A stretch of DNA of 64,000 bases from Blepharisma japonicum (GCA_949751835.1 CATKHK010000087.1:62001-126000), one strand, 5' to 3'. Counted from the stretch's first letter, positions 11,201 through 23,638 are shown. A program made the numbers and translations. Notes: generated by a model not told the origin, from the letters alone.

Positions 11201-14200
11201 GAATCCATTGACTTCTGGACTTACTGATTATTTTACTATATCTACATATTCAAGTGATGGATATTTAATAGACACTAACCAAGAAGTTACAGGTATTTTA
11301 ATTACCCAACAAAACCCTATCCAGACTATTCAGCATCTTGATTTTTATGGAGACCCATCTAATGGTAACACCATCAGCAGCTATTTAATATCAATAATTT
11401 TACCTCGATCTACCCCTGTTGGCAGCAAGCTTGATATAACTTTTCCATCATCAAATTTCCCATCCCTCCCTACAAACCCAATTTGCACACTTTTAGGCGC
11501 TTTAACCACATTTGCTTCTTGTGTCAAAACTTCGTCATCAATCATAACTATTACTACAGATGAAGCTCTATTGGCAGAAAATATCCCATTAAATATCACT
11601 ATATATAATATCAATAGCTTTGCAGCTGGGCTTACTTCTGATGCAATTTATGTATCAGTTTCCTATTCTGGTGTCATTTATATGGAAAGTCCTGATAGTG
11701 TTTCTAATAGACAAACTACCACAGACTCTGAAATGACTAGTCTTGCTATAAATTCTATTTATTTTTCTCCAAAAACAGCTGCTGAGCCTGCTCTTTATAG
11801 CTTTGGAATTACTACAAAAAATATTTGGTATAAAAATTGCACTTTAAATATAGAATTCCCTGATAGTTTTCCAAGAAATTTAGGAAATAATCTTAAATGC
11901 ACAAGTGATAAGCTAGGACTTATAAGCTGCTGAGTTAATAAAAAAACCTTGACTATCCAAGGAACTAAAGATAACTCACCAGTAGCATTTATTTTAAACG
12001 TAACATATATAACCAACCCAAATATTCAAAATATTATTGGTTTATTTAAAGCTTACACAAAATGCGGTCTAAAAATTCTAGACTTCGGCACTCTAAACCT
12101 AGGCGCTTATATATCAGATTCTCCTACAAATATGTATATTTCTTCTCTTTCTTCAGACTCTTTATATACTCGCTACTATTCCTCACTAAATTTTAACATA
12201 TCCACCACTATAAACCAAGTAGGCTCTCCATCAGATCTAATTTTTATTGATTTTCCTATAGATTACGACATAAATAACGCCACTTCTCAGCTTACTTGCA
12301 ATTCCTCTATGAATTCTCAAGCCTCCTGCACATACTTAAACAACCGTTTATCTGTAGCAGCCTATGACAATTCTATTGACAACTCCCAAAAAAAATCATT
12401 TACGATTGGTGCAAAAAATATAGAAAATCCTGAAAATATAGGAATTACCCCATATATTTCTTTAGCAATTTATAATAGTGGGATTGATAAAGTTATAGCC
12501 AGGACAATGCCAAATTTAAATAGGGTGCATTCTTTGTCGTATGAAGAAGGGAATTATGAAATAAAAATTAATTATGGGCTGGGATGGACTGTAGGGGCAG
12601 GCACTGCTACAGATATAATGTATGCAAGCATAGAAAATGGGGCGCCTGCAGAAGTGTTTATATCAGGGAACTTTACAAGTTTAATTAAATTAAGCCCAGA
12701 TCCTATACATTTTGTACTAGGAGAGGCTGAAAAACCGTTCAGAATTTCTTGCTCTCCGAACTTATCAGCTGGAGGTTATATAATTGGATGGACAATATCA
12801 GGAAATCTTGCAAAATCTACCTATTCTCCTATAAGAAAAAGCTATTTCACAGTAACCTCTACAAATTCTGAGACCATTCAAATAGATTCAATAGGAATAA
12901 TTCCACAAGGAGGTACTACTTTACCATTAAGCATCATTCTCAGCCAACCTCCTAGCTCCAGCCTTGAAATCCACTTAATCCAGCTTGGTACCTCCCCTAC
13001 AAACATCACAATTTTGCCTAAAATTCTCGATTTTTCAGTCAACGACACACAAAAAACCTTCCAAATCACTATTAACGAAAATTCTGAAGGAGACCAAGGG
13101 TCAATTTTTGTATATATTTCAGGGGCAAATAAAAATACTTATATACTATCAAATGATTTATTAAATTTTATAGTAGGGCCTGTTGACAATACTGCACCAG
13201 TGCTATATGATAGCTCGATTTATCATATTGATATGAATTCAGCGAATTTTACAGCAAGTTTTAGTGAGCCTGTTGTGATTTATTGGATGGTCGCACTACA
13301 AGGGACAGTTACGCCAAGCTTTAATCAGATTAAATATGGAAATGCTAGCTATTACTATGAACCACCTATATATGGAACTTATTATACGTATATAAATGAG
13401 ACAAATAAATATAGCTACAATTGAAATACGAATGGGCTTACTGCACAAACTCCATATAGCTTGTTTATTTATTATGAGGATCTTGGTGGGAATAATGCAG
13501 GTTCTATTAGAATGATAAATTTTACGAGCAGTCCAAGGTATAATATTGCACAGTTTTCGTTGAAGTTTGGGGTTGGGGCTCTTTCACAGTCAGAAAAGGA
13601 CACTTTGCTTCAAGAAATCAGCACAATTTTGAAAATCCCTCAAAAGCTATTAGATTATAGGACTGACTATACCCCAGCCTCATATTCCTACAACAATAAA
13701 GCTAGCTCTGAAGCTGATTTCCCTGTTTCCACCACAAGCTCAGGGGGCCGCTCATTGGATTCTTATATTGTAACTGATATTTTAATTTTCCCCTACCCAG
13801 AAGTTTACTATGAAAATTCCCCGTTAGTGTACGCTAATTCTTTTAAAGGTCAAGAAAACACTTTGTTAAGCTCTTTTCCTACTTTAGATACCAGCTATGG
13901 GTTTTATGCTATGGAATTGATTGGAAATCTTCCAGAATTCACAGGAAAACCAATCATAACACATATGAACAGTTCAAGCATTACTATAAGCCAGGTAAAA
14001 ACTAAAGAAATGTCTAATGCTTATTATTGTTTAGTCTCCAGTAGCACTACGAAACCATCATCTTGGCAAGTTTATAAAGGACTTAACGCAAAAAATGAGG
14101 CATGCTTAACAAATTCTTCATTTATCTGTTCATCATCTGGAGCAAGTATCACTCTTTCCAACCTTAGAAGTGGGGTTTACCAAATCTACTTTTCAGCTGC

Positions 14201-14339
14201 TAATACAATCCAAAGATATCCTGACCTCTCAGCAAATATGCTAAATGTCACATTTACTCTTATGAAATCTCTTGACGTCTCTGATTTCTCTTATCTCCTT
14301 ATTTTCTGCTCAATTTTGCTATTAAGCTTAACTTTTTAA
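8241..14339 (+). CDS. Giant secreted / GPI-anchored repetitive surface protein
   Basis: A 2,032-residue protein in one frame, with TGA-Trp codons at 8256, 10722, 11931 and 13422. The ATG at 8241 (rather than a later in-frame codon) gives a classic signal peptide, MKRLIWLIFLFLLLFTNAG. The body is Ser/Thr/Pro/Tyr/Asn-rich and built from diverged modules of roughly 100-130 residues that repeat the pattern 'Tyr-x-Phe-x-Phe ... ipxgsxlxIxFPxx ... C ... ixnF', for example SSTLKITFPIYAYP, SGGVISISFPSALAL and GSTVVLTFPRNQYV. Paired Cys recur. These look like beta-sandwich (Ig-like) domains. The C-terminus is DFSYLLIFCSILLLSLTF with no cytoplasmic tail, as expected for a GPI-anchor signal. No enzyme motif was seen. 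It is probably a cell-surface coat or adhesion protein; the family name is unknown to me. Confidence 0.85.
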
Positions 14340-14350
14340 TGCAATTTATT

Positions 14351-15553
14351 TTAACTATCATTATCATTACTCCACTTAGTCCTTTTCCCTTCTTTCCACT
14401 CCCCTTCTCTTCTATTTCCATTTGCCGCATAATAAAGACCTCTCCCATGCTGTTTCCCATTAAACCACTGTCCTTCATACTTCCTGCCATCAGGTCATAT
14501 AAATACTCCAAAGCCTTCTTTCTTATCATCTACATATTCCCCTTCATACTTCCTGCCGTCACTTCATGTAAAAATGCCTTTTCCATTCATTTTATTGTTT
14601 TTCCACTCCCCATGATACATTCTTTTATCATTCCACGTATGAGTGCCTATCCCTTCTATATTATTTTCATTAAAATCTCCTTCATACTTGCTTCCATCTG
14701 CCCATTCGAATTTCCCTTTTCCATGTTTTTTGCCATCTGAATAGTCTCCTATATAAACAGCGCCATCAGGCCATGTTTCTTTGCCTTGGCCACATTGTTT
14801 GTCTTCAGCCCACATTCCTTCATATCTGGCTCCATCAGAATGAATATATATCCCAAAGCCATGAGCTTTATCCTCTTTTCATTCTCCGTCATAAACGTCC
14901 CCATCAGCATGAATAAGCCGTCCTTTTCCATTGGCTTTATCATTTTTTCAGTATCCTTCATATTTACTGCCGTCACTCCAAATTTGAATTCCGTACCCAT
15001 GGCGCTGGTTATTAGTATTCCATTCGCCAGTATAGATTGAGGAATTTTCTATTTCACAAGGACCTCGCTTTATTTTTGTGGTAGAGTCAGAAGAAAGGTT
15101 TGTAGTGGTAAATGGGCCTAAAATGTTTTCCACTTGACGGGTCGCTATTGTAGAGTAATCTGGGACGAGGGATTCTGGGAGCTGCTTTAGTTCGGTTCTT
15201 ATGATAGGGGTATCAGGCTCAGAATTATTATAAGAAGTGAGACGATTAAAAGTCTTTTGCTGGGGCTGGGCTTCTTGTTGCTGAGGTTTGGTTTCTGGGC
15301 GCTTTATTTCAATTTGGAGGGTGGTGTAAACAGTTTTGTGGTTTTTTCTGTCAATGTAGCCTCGGAGGAAACTTTGAAGTTTGATGAGGTCGCCTATATC
15401 GATTTTTGAAGGAAATTTGGATTTAATTAGAGAAATGTCTTGGGATTTATTGGAGGAGTTAAGCTTTTTGTCTCGCTCACGAGGTCCGCTTTCAAGAGTT
15501 ACCTGCTGAGCTTCATTAGACTCTTCTTTTAAGCATGAACATTTCGTACCCAT
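14351..15553 (-). CDS. IQ-motif and MORN-repeat protein, N-acylated
   Basis: A 400-residue protein. I chose the ATG at 15553 because it gives MGTKCSC, a good N-myristoylation site with adjacent Cys for palmitoylation; an upstream in-frame ATG at 15592 would hide it. An IQ-like calmodulin-binding segment ([18 protein letters not shown]) is at residues 57-74. From about residue 165 there are nine to ten MORN repeats of 23 residues with the form YEGxWxxxKxxGxGxxxxxDG, several of whose Trp codons are TGA. MORN arrays bind membranes or act as scaffolds, often at cilia, basal bodies or the cortex. It ends at TAA 14351-14353, 11 nt from the convergent surface-protein stop. Cortical or membrane-tethered scaffolding is inferred. 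Confidence 0.88.
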
Positions 15554-15861
15554 TTTATATAAATATAGTATCGAAGATTCAAATTTCCCCAAATATGGTG
15601 GAATCTTGCTTTTAAATTAGTTAATCTTTAGCATTATGAAAAATTTTTGATATTATGATAATATCATATTGGTAAAGAAATTTTTAAACCATTTTAAATC
15701 AAAAAATATTTTTTTATCAAGACTTTCTGAGTATTTTATTATTTTTAATGTTATATTGATATAGATATTTATAATGATATAATGCTTACTATAAGCCTAG
15801 TTAAATAATTATTAGTATTTATAATAGACTGATAAATAATATATGGAAATAAAATATTCTG
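15554..15861. other. Divergent intergenic region
   Basis: About 300 nt of very AT-rich DNA between the divergent MORN and oxygenase-like genes. It should contain both promoters. I see no conserved box, hairpin or open frame. Confidence 0.6.
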
Positions 15862-16908
15862 ATGAAAATATCCAAGACAATTATAAGATGGATGAGCACT
15901 TTTAAGCCTGTTTCTATCAGCTATCAGAATCTATTACAAAGCTCTAATTTAAACAATTTTATAGAAGAAGCATATGGTGAAGATGGGCTTGGGATATTGG
16001 AAATTGAAGAAATACCTGACTATCATTCAAAAAGGGTAAATTTATTGAAATTTTCTAGGGATATAGCTTTGCTTCCACAGGAAGAAAAACAAAAAATAAC
16101 TCTTCCTCATACACGAGCAGTAGGATGGAGCCACGGAATCGAGTCCTTTAAAGGAGAGCCAGAACTCAATAAGGCTTCTTTTTATGCAAATCCTTTACAA
16201 GACGAAGGATTTCAAGGCACAGATTTGTATAATGATAACGTCTGGCCTGATAGTTTGCCTCAATTTAAGCCTGTTTTTAAAGATTTTGGAACTTTAGTTG
16301 TAAAAGTCGCTACAGATTTAGTAAAACATATAGACCTTTATATATCAAAAAAATGCCCAGACTATGAAAAAGGAACACTTGAGGAGGTATTAAAAACTCA
16401 TAACAGTCATATAGGAAGACTACTCCATTATTTCCCACAAGAAAACAGCAATAAGCATTGGTGCGATTGACACAGTGACTTTAGTATTGTGACTGGACTC
16501 ACTTGTCCTTTATATCTAGATGAGCAATCAGGGCGAATTGTTGGCGATAACGAAATAAATGATGAAAGGACTGGGCTTTTTATTAAAAATAGAAAAGGAG
16601 AAGTAATGAAAGCAAATATGACTGGCAACAATTTATATTTCCAAGTCGGAGAAATTTCACAAATTCTCTCAGGCGGCTGACTTAAGCCTACCCCACATTG
16701 TGTAATGACAACCGGCCTTCACTATGGTATCTCCAGAAACACATTAGCAGTTTTCTGTGAGCCACGTCCAGAATTTTTAATGAAAGTCCCAAGCGAGCAT
16801 TCAAAACTCTTCGAAAAATACGAAGGAGTGCCTCCTTTATCTGAAAGATGAAAGCCTGGCATGACATATGGCGAATTCAAAGACTCTTCCTTTAAGCATT
16901 ATTCTTAA
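15862..16908 (+). CDS. 2-oxoglutarate/Fe(II) oxygenase-like protein (isopenicillin N synthase-like fold)
   Basis: 348 residues, one frame with TGA-Trp codons (for example at 16468 and 16678), ending TAA 16906-16908. The N-terminus MKISKTIIRWMSTFK is basic and could be a mitochondrial presequence. The middle has HWCDWHSDFSIVTGLTC, with the HxD iron ligands, and later LKPTPHCVMTTG, which offers the distal His, plus NTLAVFCEPRPEF. Family members couple 2-oxoglutarate decarboxylation to substrate oxidation, although some lack a co-substrate. The overall order (HxD, about 60 residues, His, then a positively charged strand) fits, including SRNTLAVF where the 2OG-binding Arg-x-Ser usually sits. Substrate is unknown. 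It faces the CDC50 gene convergently with 36 nt between stops. Confidence 0.7.
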
Positions 16909-16944
16909 CAATTGCTAATTATCTCTCATAATTATTTTATATGA

Positions 16945-17895
16945 TTATCTAGCGGAAGACAGTTTTGCTTTATAATGGTTCGTCACAAAAATAAGCCCTG
17001 CTCCTACAAATGAAAGACAGCCTACCACAATATAAAGGATCCCTAAAAAGTTCAATTTTCCTCCAAACGCTGAAGAGGTGGTGATTATAATACTTTTTTC
17101 TCCACTAAATGAGCTGACATCATAGTTATTAGTAATTTGCATGCGGTATTTTCCGCTGTCTAAGTCATGTTCTATCTTCCCCCAGAGTTTTCTAAAGGTG
17201 GGGAGTCCTGCAGTGCTCATCCATACGATGAAATGTTCTATTTAAAAATTACGGTCTTCTACATCAGTCCATTGTACATAGGTCCAATTTTTATGTCGTT
17301 TAAATTTATCATCTTTGTCGACGTCCCATGCAATTTCATTATGCTTAACTGTAATAGTATTTTTAGGACTATCAGCTGGCGGCATGAATAAAAAAGTGTC
17401 ATTAAAATATGACTTTGCAATTAGCCCACAAGGGTTGGCGACTATTTTTTCAGACAAATTCGTGATAAGCCCTAAATCTTTCATAGTCACAACAGGCTCA
17501 CAATAAGAAGAAACTTCACTTTTTGTTTGGCTGTCACCTAGCAGTTGATTAATATCACGAGATTTATTATATTTCCTATGATTTTGGTACATATTTCTAA
17601 TTTCGTAATAGATAAAGATAGGAGATTCCATGTGATCAGAAATATCCATTTCTATTATGCAGGTTGACGGGTGCTTCCAACTAGCTTTGCATTCATCGAG
17701 GTTGTCGTAGCGCTTGGCAACTTCTATTACTTCACTAGACTCATATAAAATTACAGCTCCAAAAGTAACAAAAAAGACACCCATGCTAAGATAAATAATC
17801 CCAAGCACAGATGAAGATGGGCTTAATTTCCAGGCTTTGAGCCGTTGTTGTTTAAAATCTGAATCTGAAGGCTTGTTTTTCTTTTCTTCCTCCAT
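16945..17895 (-). CDS. CDC50/LEM3 family P4-ATPase flippase subunit
   Basis: 311 residues after removing a 15-nt intron (17238-17252). CDC50 proteins chaperone P4-ATPase lipid flippases out of the ER and form the working complex. The protein has a cytosolic N-tail with FKQQRLKAWKL, a first membrane span (VLGIIYLSMGVFFVTFGAVI), a Cys-containing ectodomain with NPCGLIAKSYFNDTF and IVWMSTAGLPTFRKLWG, and a second span near the C-terminus (FLGILYIVVGCLSFVGAGLI), then a short basic tail. All are CDC50 hallmarks, and splicing restores the VEDQHFIVWM junction. The flippase partner is not in this window. Confidence 0.93.
17238..17252 (-). other. 15-nt intron in the CDC50 gene
   Basis: GTAATTTTTAAATAG with an in-frame TAA if kept. 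Splicing joins GAAGACC to AACATTTC and rebuilds DQHFIVWM, a conserved CDC50 stretch. A is at position 10. Confidence 0.92.
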
Positions 17896-18271
17896 TTATA
17901 TGTCTACAGGGATATTAAAATTTTGCATATGAAAGATGAAGGGCTTTTATCATGCTCATAAATCTTATAGGAATTTTTCTATTATTTATATCCTATTAAA
18001 AATTTTGAAATTAACAGAATTTTAGGAAATTATTAATCTGAGTTCAGAAATAAGCATGCTTATTTAATATAAAGGAAGCCTTTATATAATATATGAGTAA
18101 AAATATTAAATATTTACTTAAATATATTGGTTTTCCTTTAGTTTATTCTTATTTGGCAAGAAAATAAATAAACCAACTCATTAATTAAAGAATTTACTGT
18201 TATTTATTAGCATATGCGGATACATTAATCCTTGGATGAATACTTTGACTATTAAATATCAATTGTAATAA
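17896..18271. other. Divergent intergenic region
   Basis: AT-rich spacer between the divergent CDC50 and eIF3c genes. It should hold both promoters; I see no other structure. Confidence 0.6.
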
Positions 18272-20698
18272 ATGTCTGCCAGAAAATTTGCTGATGAAGA
18301 ATCAGATCAAGAGTCTTCTAATGACGAAGAAGATCGCAAAAAAGCAGTTTTCCGTAGACAGTGGTTTGAGGACAGTTCAGACGAGGAAGAAGACAAAAGA
18401 GTAGTTCGATCTCAAAAGGACAAAAGATGGGAAGCATTAGCCACACATTGTAAAACCATCAAAAACAAGCTAAGGATCCAAGATTACGTATCGATTTTCT
18501 CTGAATGGGAAGAATTAGCTAAGCAGATACAAAAATCTCAAAATATTATTGAGTCTGCTGGTCTTCCAATCTTCTTTGTCCGCACTTTAGTGCGTCTTGA
18601 AGATGCCATCTCAAACGTCACAAAGGAAGCTCAAAAGAAAATGAGCACCACCAACTCCAAAGCTTACACCAAGCTTAAGCTAAACCTCAAAAAATACAAC
18701 AAAACCTATGAAGAAGACATCGCAAAATTCCGAGCCAACCCTGAAGAATCAGAAGAATCCGAAGAAAGCGAAGAATCTGAAGAAAGCGAAGAAGAAAAAG
18801 CCAAAGAAAGCGAAAGCGAAGAAAGCGAAGAATGGGGCTCTGGAAGTGACGAAGAAAGCGAAGAAGGAGAAAGAGACCTCTCAGACCCTACCAGCCGCAG
18901 AGCATTCTGGACTATCAAGCAGCCAAAAGAAGGTGCTGAAGAAAAAAAAGAAAAACCTGTAGAAAAACCTCAAGAAAGACCAAGGCCTAGAGTAGTCGAA
19001 GAAGTCAAAAAAGAAGAAGTAAAAATTGAATATACCCCTGATGTTATATCAGCAAAACTTAAAGAACTTATGGATATCAGAGGAAGAAAAGCTGTAAACC
19101 CTAAAGAACAAATTGAACATTTAAAGACCTTGCTGAGCCATTGTGAAAACACTGACTTAAGGATTCAAATTTTGCAGCTGATTGTGAGACATGAATTTGA
19201 TTTGACGAAAAATACAGTTTTGGTCATTATGCCGAGGGAATTGTGGCTTTCTACTATAAACCACCTTAATAGCTTGCTTAATATTTTTAGCCCTGTGAAA
19301 GAAGATTTGAAGGATGACCTTGATGATATCAAAAAGTCGATAATTCAGGGATTGGCACATAGTGCAGATAGGCTCCATGATGAGCTACAAAAAGCTTTGA
19401 AATTGGCTGATCCACAAACGACAGAATATATTGAAAGGCTTGGAGACCATCTGGCACTGGATAAGGTTGTAAGAAGAATTTACAAATTTTATGAAAAGTT
19501 AGAAGACTTTGAAAATGTCGCGAAAATGGCATTAATCCTTATGGAAGAATTTTACTATGTCCATAAAAACATTTTAGAACAAATGAAGAAAAAATACACA
19601 GGGACTGAAAAGGATCTATATTTCCAATGTGAGGATTCTGAAGCTGAATTTTCAAGACTGTCGGACTTAGTGATCACTCATGGAGACGCAAAGCAAAAAG
19701 TAGCAGCTGCTTTAATGCAGGCTTACAGGCTAGCTTTACATTCTAATTTCACTGATGCTAAAAATCTATTCTTAAAAACAGATTTCAATGAAAAAGTCTT
19801 ATCAGAGCCAAGCATCCAAGTCCTCTATAACAGAACACTAGTTCAAATCGGCCTTTCTGCATTCTACAGTGGGCTTATTGAAGCTTCATTTACAATCCTC
19901 AACGAAATTGTGTCAACCCACAGACTTAAAGACCTCCTCGCACAAACAATTTCAGCAGCCAAAGAAAAAACAGCACAACAAGAGCGTGATGAAAGAAAAA
20001 GACTTGTTCCATACCATATGCATATCAGGACAGATTTAGTCGAAACTGCTTATTTTATATGTGCAATGATCATTGATATTCCTAAAATTGCACAAAATCC
20101 ATATGATGCAGACCAGCTTACCATTAGTAAATATTTCAAAAGATTATTAGATTATCATGAAAGGCTAGCTTTATCTGGACCAGCTGAAGGGCTTAGAGAT
20201 TACATTTTAGAAGCTGCTTTAGAATTAAGAAAAGGCAAATGGAAAGAATCTATTCAGCAGCTTAATAAGCTTGATAGCTGGAAATGGATGCCAGAACATG
20301 AAAATGTAAAAAGCAGGATTTTTTCACGTGTAAAAGAAAGCGCATTGATTACTTATATTTTGACTTATGGAGATAATTATGAGTCTTTCAGCAAAACTCA
20401 GCTTTCAAAGAAGTTTGACTTATCTGAGGACGAGATCGTTAATATTATTACCAATGCAATTTCTAATAGTGGATTACAAGCAGGATGGGAAGGAGAGGTC
20501 TTAACTCTTCATTTTAATAAGCAGCAAGAAACAGAGTACTTAGCCGAGCAAATTAAGGAAAAAGCAAAAGAACTAAAAGATATCAATGAAAAATTGCAAG
20601 AGTTCCAAGGATTTATAACTCAAGCGACCCAAGAAATGACGGTGAGGAAGCAGCAACAGCCTACAATTAAGAAAAAGAAAGTTTTTAGTGGAAAATAA
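18272..20698 (+). CDS. EIF3C: Translation initiation factor eIF3 subunit C
   Basis: 808 residues in one uninterrupted frame. eIF3c is a core scaffold of the eIF3 complex that loads the 43S ribosome and contacts eIF1 and eIF5. The N-terminus has the typical acidic start, EDRKKAVFRRQWFEDSSDEE, followed by the helical N-terminal domain. A low-complexity Ser/Glu tract at about residues 154-205 is built from repeated SEE units. The C-terminal half has the family motifs RTDLVETAYFICAMIIDIP and LEAALELRKGKWKESI and a PCI/winged-helix region (TYILTYGDNYESFS ... LSKKFDLSEDEIVNIITNAI). A basic end (KKKKVFSGK) follows. There are no introns and no TGA codons, unlike its neighbours. Identity is firm. Confidence 0.95.
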   Translation: MSARKFADEESDQESSNDEEDRKKAVFRRQWFEDSSDEEEDKRVVRSQKDKRWEALATHCKTIKNKLRIQDYVSIFSEWEELAKQIQKSQNIIESAGLPIFFVRTLVRLEDAISNVTKEAQKKMSTTNSKAYTKLKLNLKKYNKTYEEDIAKFRANPEESEESEESEESEESEEEKAKESESEESEEWGSGSDEESEEGERDLSDPTSRRAFWTIKQPKEGAEEKKEKPVEKPQERPRPRVVEEVKKEEVKIEYTPDVISAKLKELMDIRGRKAVNPKEQIEHLKTLLSHCENTDLRIQILQLIVRHEFDLTKNTVLVIMPRELWLSTINHLNSLLNIFSPVKEDLKDDLDDIKKSIIQGLAHSADRLHDELQKALKLADPQTTEYIERLGDHLALDKVVRRIYKFYEKLEDFENVAKMALILMEEFYYVHKNILEQMKKKYTGTEKDLYFQCEDSEAEFSRLSDLVITHGDAKQKVAAALMQAYRLALHSNFTDAKNLFLKTDFNEKVLSEPSIQVLYNRTLVQIGLSAFYSGLIEASFTILNEIVSTHRLKDLLAQTISAAKEKTAQQERDERKRLVPYHMHIRTDLVETAYFICAMIIDIPKIAQNPYDADQLTISKYFKRLLDYHERLALSGPAEGLRDYILEAALELRKGKWKESIQQLNKLDSWKWMPEHENVKSRIFSRVKESALITYILTYGDNYESFSKTQLSKKFDLSEDEIVNIITNAISNSGLQAGWEGEVLTLHFNKQQETEYLAEQIKEKAKELKDINEKLQEFQGFITQATQEMTVRKQQQPTIKKKKVFSGK

Positions 20699-21328
20699 AT
20701 AAATAGGCAGTTAGTCATATATTTCTTAGCTATTGATCTATATAAATCACTTAAAATTATTATAAATTTATGTCATAAATGAATACTCCCCTTAACAATA
20801 AGAAGAGTCTATCGTTTTTCATTAGTCACCTTTAGTTATTAAACTATAAAAATATACTTTAACAACTTAAATTTTTTAAAGTCAAGAAAAATGTATTTCT
20901 ACTAATTAGAAATCCCTTTGTAACTTGCTCAGGCAAAAACATAAAAAAGTCCAACTTACACTACCTGTTAAAATCGCTTCTAGATATTTAAACAAAATAA
21001 TTAAATAATACATTTTAATTAGAAGATTTTTCAAGTAATTCAATTGCTTTAAGTTGCTTAGTTAAATTTATTATTTTTTTAGCTAAAACTGTACATATTT
21101 CTAAATTGTTCTTCGTTTTTCAAATCTTCAAAGAATTTTTATAAATCGATTATAAAGGATCGTGTATGCTTTCTAATCAGAGTATATTAATACACAAAAG
21201 TTTAATTTTTGATGCTTTGAGTAAAAATATAGCTTTATATTAGATTTATTTCTGTAAATTTCTTATATATAATAGGTTTCATGTTAAATTGCAAAATAAT
21301 TATCCTTATTTGCCCAATTCTTAGGTTT
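20699..21328. other. Convergent intergenic region
   Basis: About 630 nt between the eIF3c stop and the stop of Piwi copy 1. Very AT-rich with no convincing open frame. It is unusually long for two tail-to-tail genes here, where other such spacers are 0-70 nt. Confidence 0.6.
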
Positions 21329-23638
21329 TTAATAGAACCATGGGTTTAGTTTGATATCCTCTAAATAGTCTCCATGTATGCTTTTACCAACTACATAAGC
21401 CAGCTTGTGAGCCATCATAGTAGGTGCTGGCACTTTAACTCCTCCATTCCAGTTGTAGTACATGTAGCATAGCTTGAATGCAAGTTTTGCATAAGTCATC
21501 ACGTCTGTTTCCTTTACAGGGCAGGTGTTTTCAATAACTCTGTACAGAGTTGGAGATGCCATGCCTTGAGTGACTGAGTGGGAGATCAAATAGAAGGAAC
21601 TAGGATCTGGAACTACTACAGAGTTCACAACAGTCCCTGGCAATGGATTGCCTATCCCTCTATTAGATGGAGTAAAGAGCTTCGCATTAGTCTTTTTGTT
21701 CACTATAATATAAGTAAAATTTGGGTGATAATTTTCAAAGCTATCTATAACTTTTTTCATTCCTTCTACCTCATATTGTCTTACGGCATCTATTTGGGAA
21801 TCTGCAACGCCATCTCTATACACAATGATATGCTCAGGCATAAACCTTCTTTTAGTGTTTTCAAAGAAAGCTATAAGCGCTTCTCTTAGACAGACGCTTA
21901 CAGAGATTGCAATCTCCTGTCCTTTTTTATCTTGTATTTTTATAGTGTTATAATACTGAGTAAATTTTGGATGTATAGATGCTACAAAACCAACAACACT
22001 TTGCGATTTATCTACAGAATCATGGAAAACATCGACTCCAATTACCATTGTTTTATCTAAGAGTTTTTCTGTAGGTTCAAGTGCCCACAGATAAGATCCA
22101 GTCTTAGCAGCAATTTGGAGTGCCACTTTAGACATGATGGAGTCAAATCTTTTAGGGTTTCTTACGCTATTTCCCATTACGACCTGTATTGGAATACCTG
22201 ATCTCAAGCAAGAAGCTTCTTTTATTTCATGATATCTGTCTCTCATGTTACCTGGCAATAGAACGACACCAATTGTAGGAGCTGGGCGATTATCTGGGGG
22301 TCTATTGAGAGCGCTAACTAAGGTTGGTAGGGAATTAGGATTATAGATAAGCTGATAAGGAGCGCCCATATCAATGCCTATTTGTCGGGCCTTATTTTGA
22401 AGAGCTTTAACTAGCTTTTCTCTGTCTTCTCGATCATTTTCTATAGAAAGTACAGCCCAATGATCAATTTTTGAAGAGTAATAAAGATTTCCTCTGAGAT
22501 TAAACGCGCCTTTATCATCTAGGTCAATTAATTGGTTCCCACCAATTTTGATTTTTTCCATAGGCATTCTGATTGCATCAACTGTGATAGGCTCTGGATT
22601 AACCTCTAAGGAAAATTTGCTTAATTTATGCTCTTTTAGTCTGTTAGCTAATGCTATACTGGTATTTAAGCGGTCTTGAGGCTGCAATCTTGTATATGTA
22701 CCTATAGAACTCATAACTCTGTAATCGCTTCTCATTTCATCTGAAATCCCAGTCAGTCTGCAAAGCTCAGGAATTAGCTTTATTATGATTTTTTCATCTC
22801 TCCTTTTTATTGTTGTAAGAATAAGAGGCTGCCTCAGATCTTTTATTTCTATTTTATGTTTATTTCTGTAGTAATCTTGATAAGAGATTGGCCCTTCTGC
22901 TCCTTGAAAAACCGAAGTCGGATTTTCTTCTACGTCAATTCCATCAATTCTATAGCAGGCAAAGTTTCCATAGCTTGCCATTACTATAAGTCCTTTCATT
23001 TGGCTTTCCAATATCTGGACTAGATTTCTTGAGCGGCGAGCTTGGATTTCTTTTATCAAATTAAGAGCAGTCATATTGCGAATAATTTTGCTTGCAAAAT
23101 CTAGGTTTAGAATCATTTGGTCATAGTGATGGGCAAAAGCAGCAGTGTATCCCCTTCATACTTCAAGGTTGTGGTCTGGAACTTGGCAAGTTTGTGATCT
23201 ATCATAATATTTAGGTAGCCGAGTCACTTGCAATAGACCTAGCTTTTTCAGCATTAGTTTAAGGGCGACGTTAGAGTACATCTTATACTGCTCAGGCTTG
23301 AAGTTGTCTATTGTACCAACGAAACGGATGCTTAGAATGTACTCAATGTTTTCGAATCCTGTCGCAATAGCTATAAAAGGTTCTAGATTTTGCTTAAATG
23401 CTACAATGTTGGTCCCTAATTTTATAAATTTCCCTATATTCGCTTCGATGATATCTTTGGCCCCTCTGATTAGTTTATCTCTAAGACTTCTATTGCTATC
23501 CTCGACATCAGGGGTAAACTCTATGAAATAAAGTCCAACATTCCCAGCTAGATTGCGGTCGAGCCTAAAAAAATTGGTAGTTATTTGGATTGGTCTGCCT
23601 AGAGAAACGGCGCTGCTTTGCTTTAAAGCTGGCTCCAT
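21329..23638 (-). CDS. PIWI: PIWI-clade Argonaute, array copy 1
   Basis: 769 residues, with TGA-Trp at 23156-23158 (residue 161, LEV-W-RGYTAAF). The order is N domain, PAZ (about 180-300, with the Piwi signature KLIPELCRLTGISDEMR), MID (YHEIKEASCLRSGIPIQVV) and PIWI. The slicer tetrad is intact: Asp in VIGVDVFHD, Glu in KKGQEIA, Asp in VYRDGVADSQ and His in PAPTMMAHKLAY. It ends in WFY, as Argonautes usually end in aromatic residues. It lacks a few residues in the linker after PAZ (RLKEHKLSKFSL) that copies 2-4 have. It is the outermost copy, next to eIF3c, and the most divergent in the N-terminal half, yet nearly identical to copy 2 in part of the 3' coding end. A small-RNA guide role is known for the family; the pathway is inferred. 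Confidence 0.95.

Noticed and set aside
14749-15040. Overlapping frames inside the MORN-repeat gene
   Set aside because: The 23-residue repeat keeps alternative frames open; only the minus frame ending at 14351 gives MORN repeats and an acylation site.
18706-18962. Open frames overlapping the Ser/Glu tract of eIF3c in other frames
   Set aside because: Repetitive GAA/AGC codons give spurious frames (Ser-rich and Lys-rich shadows) with no independent motif.
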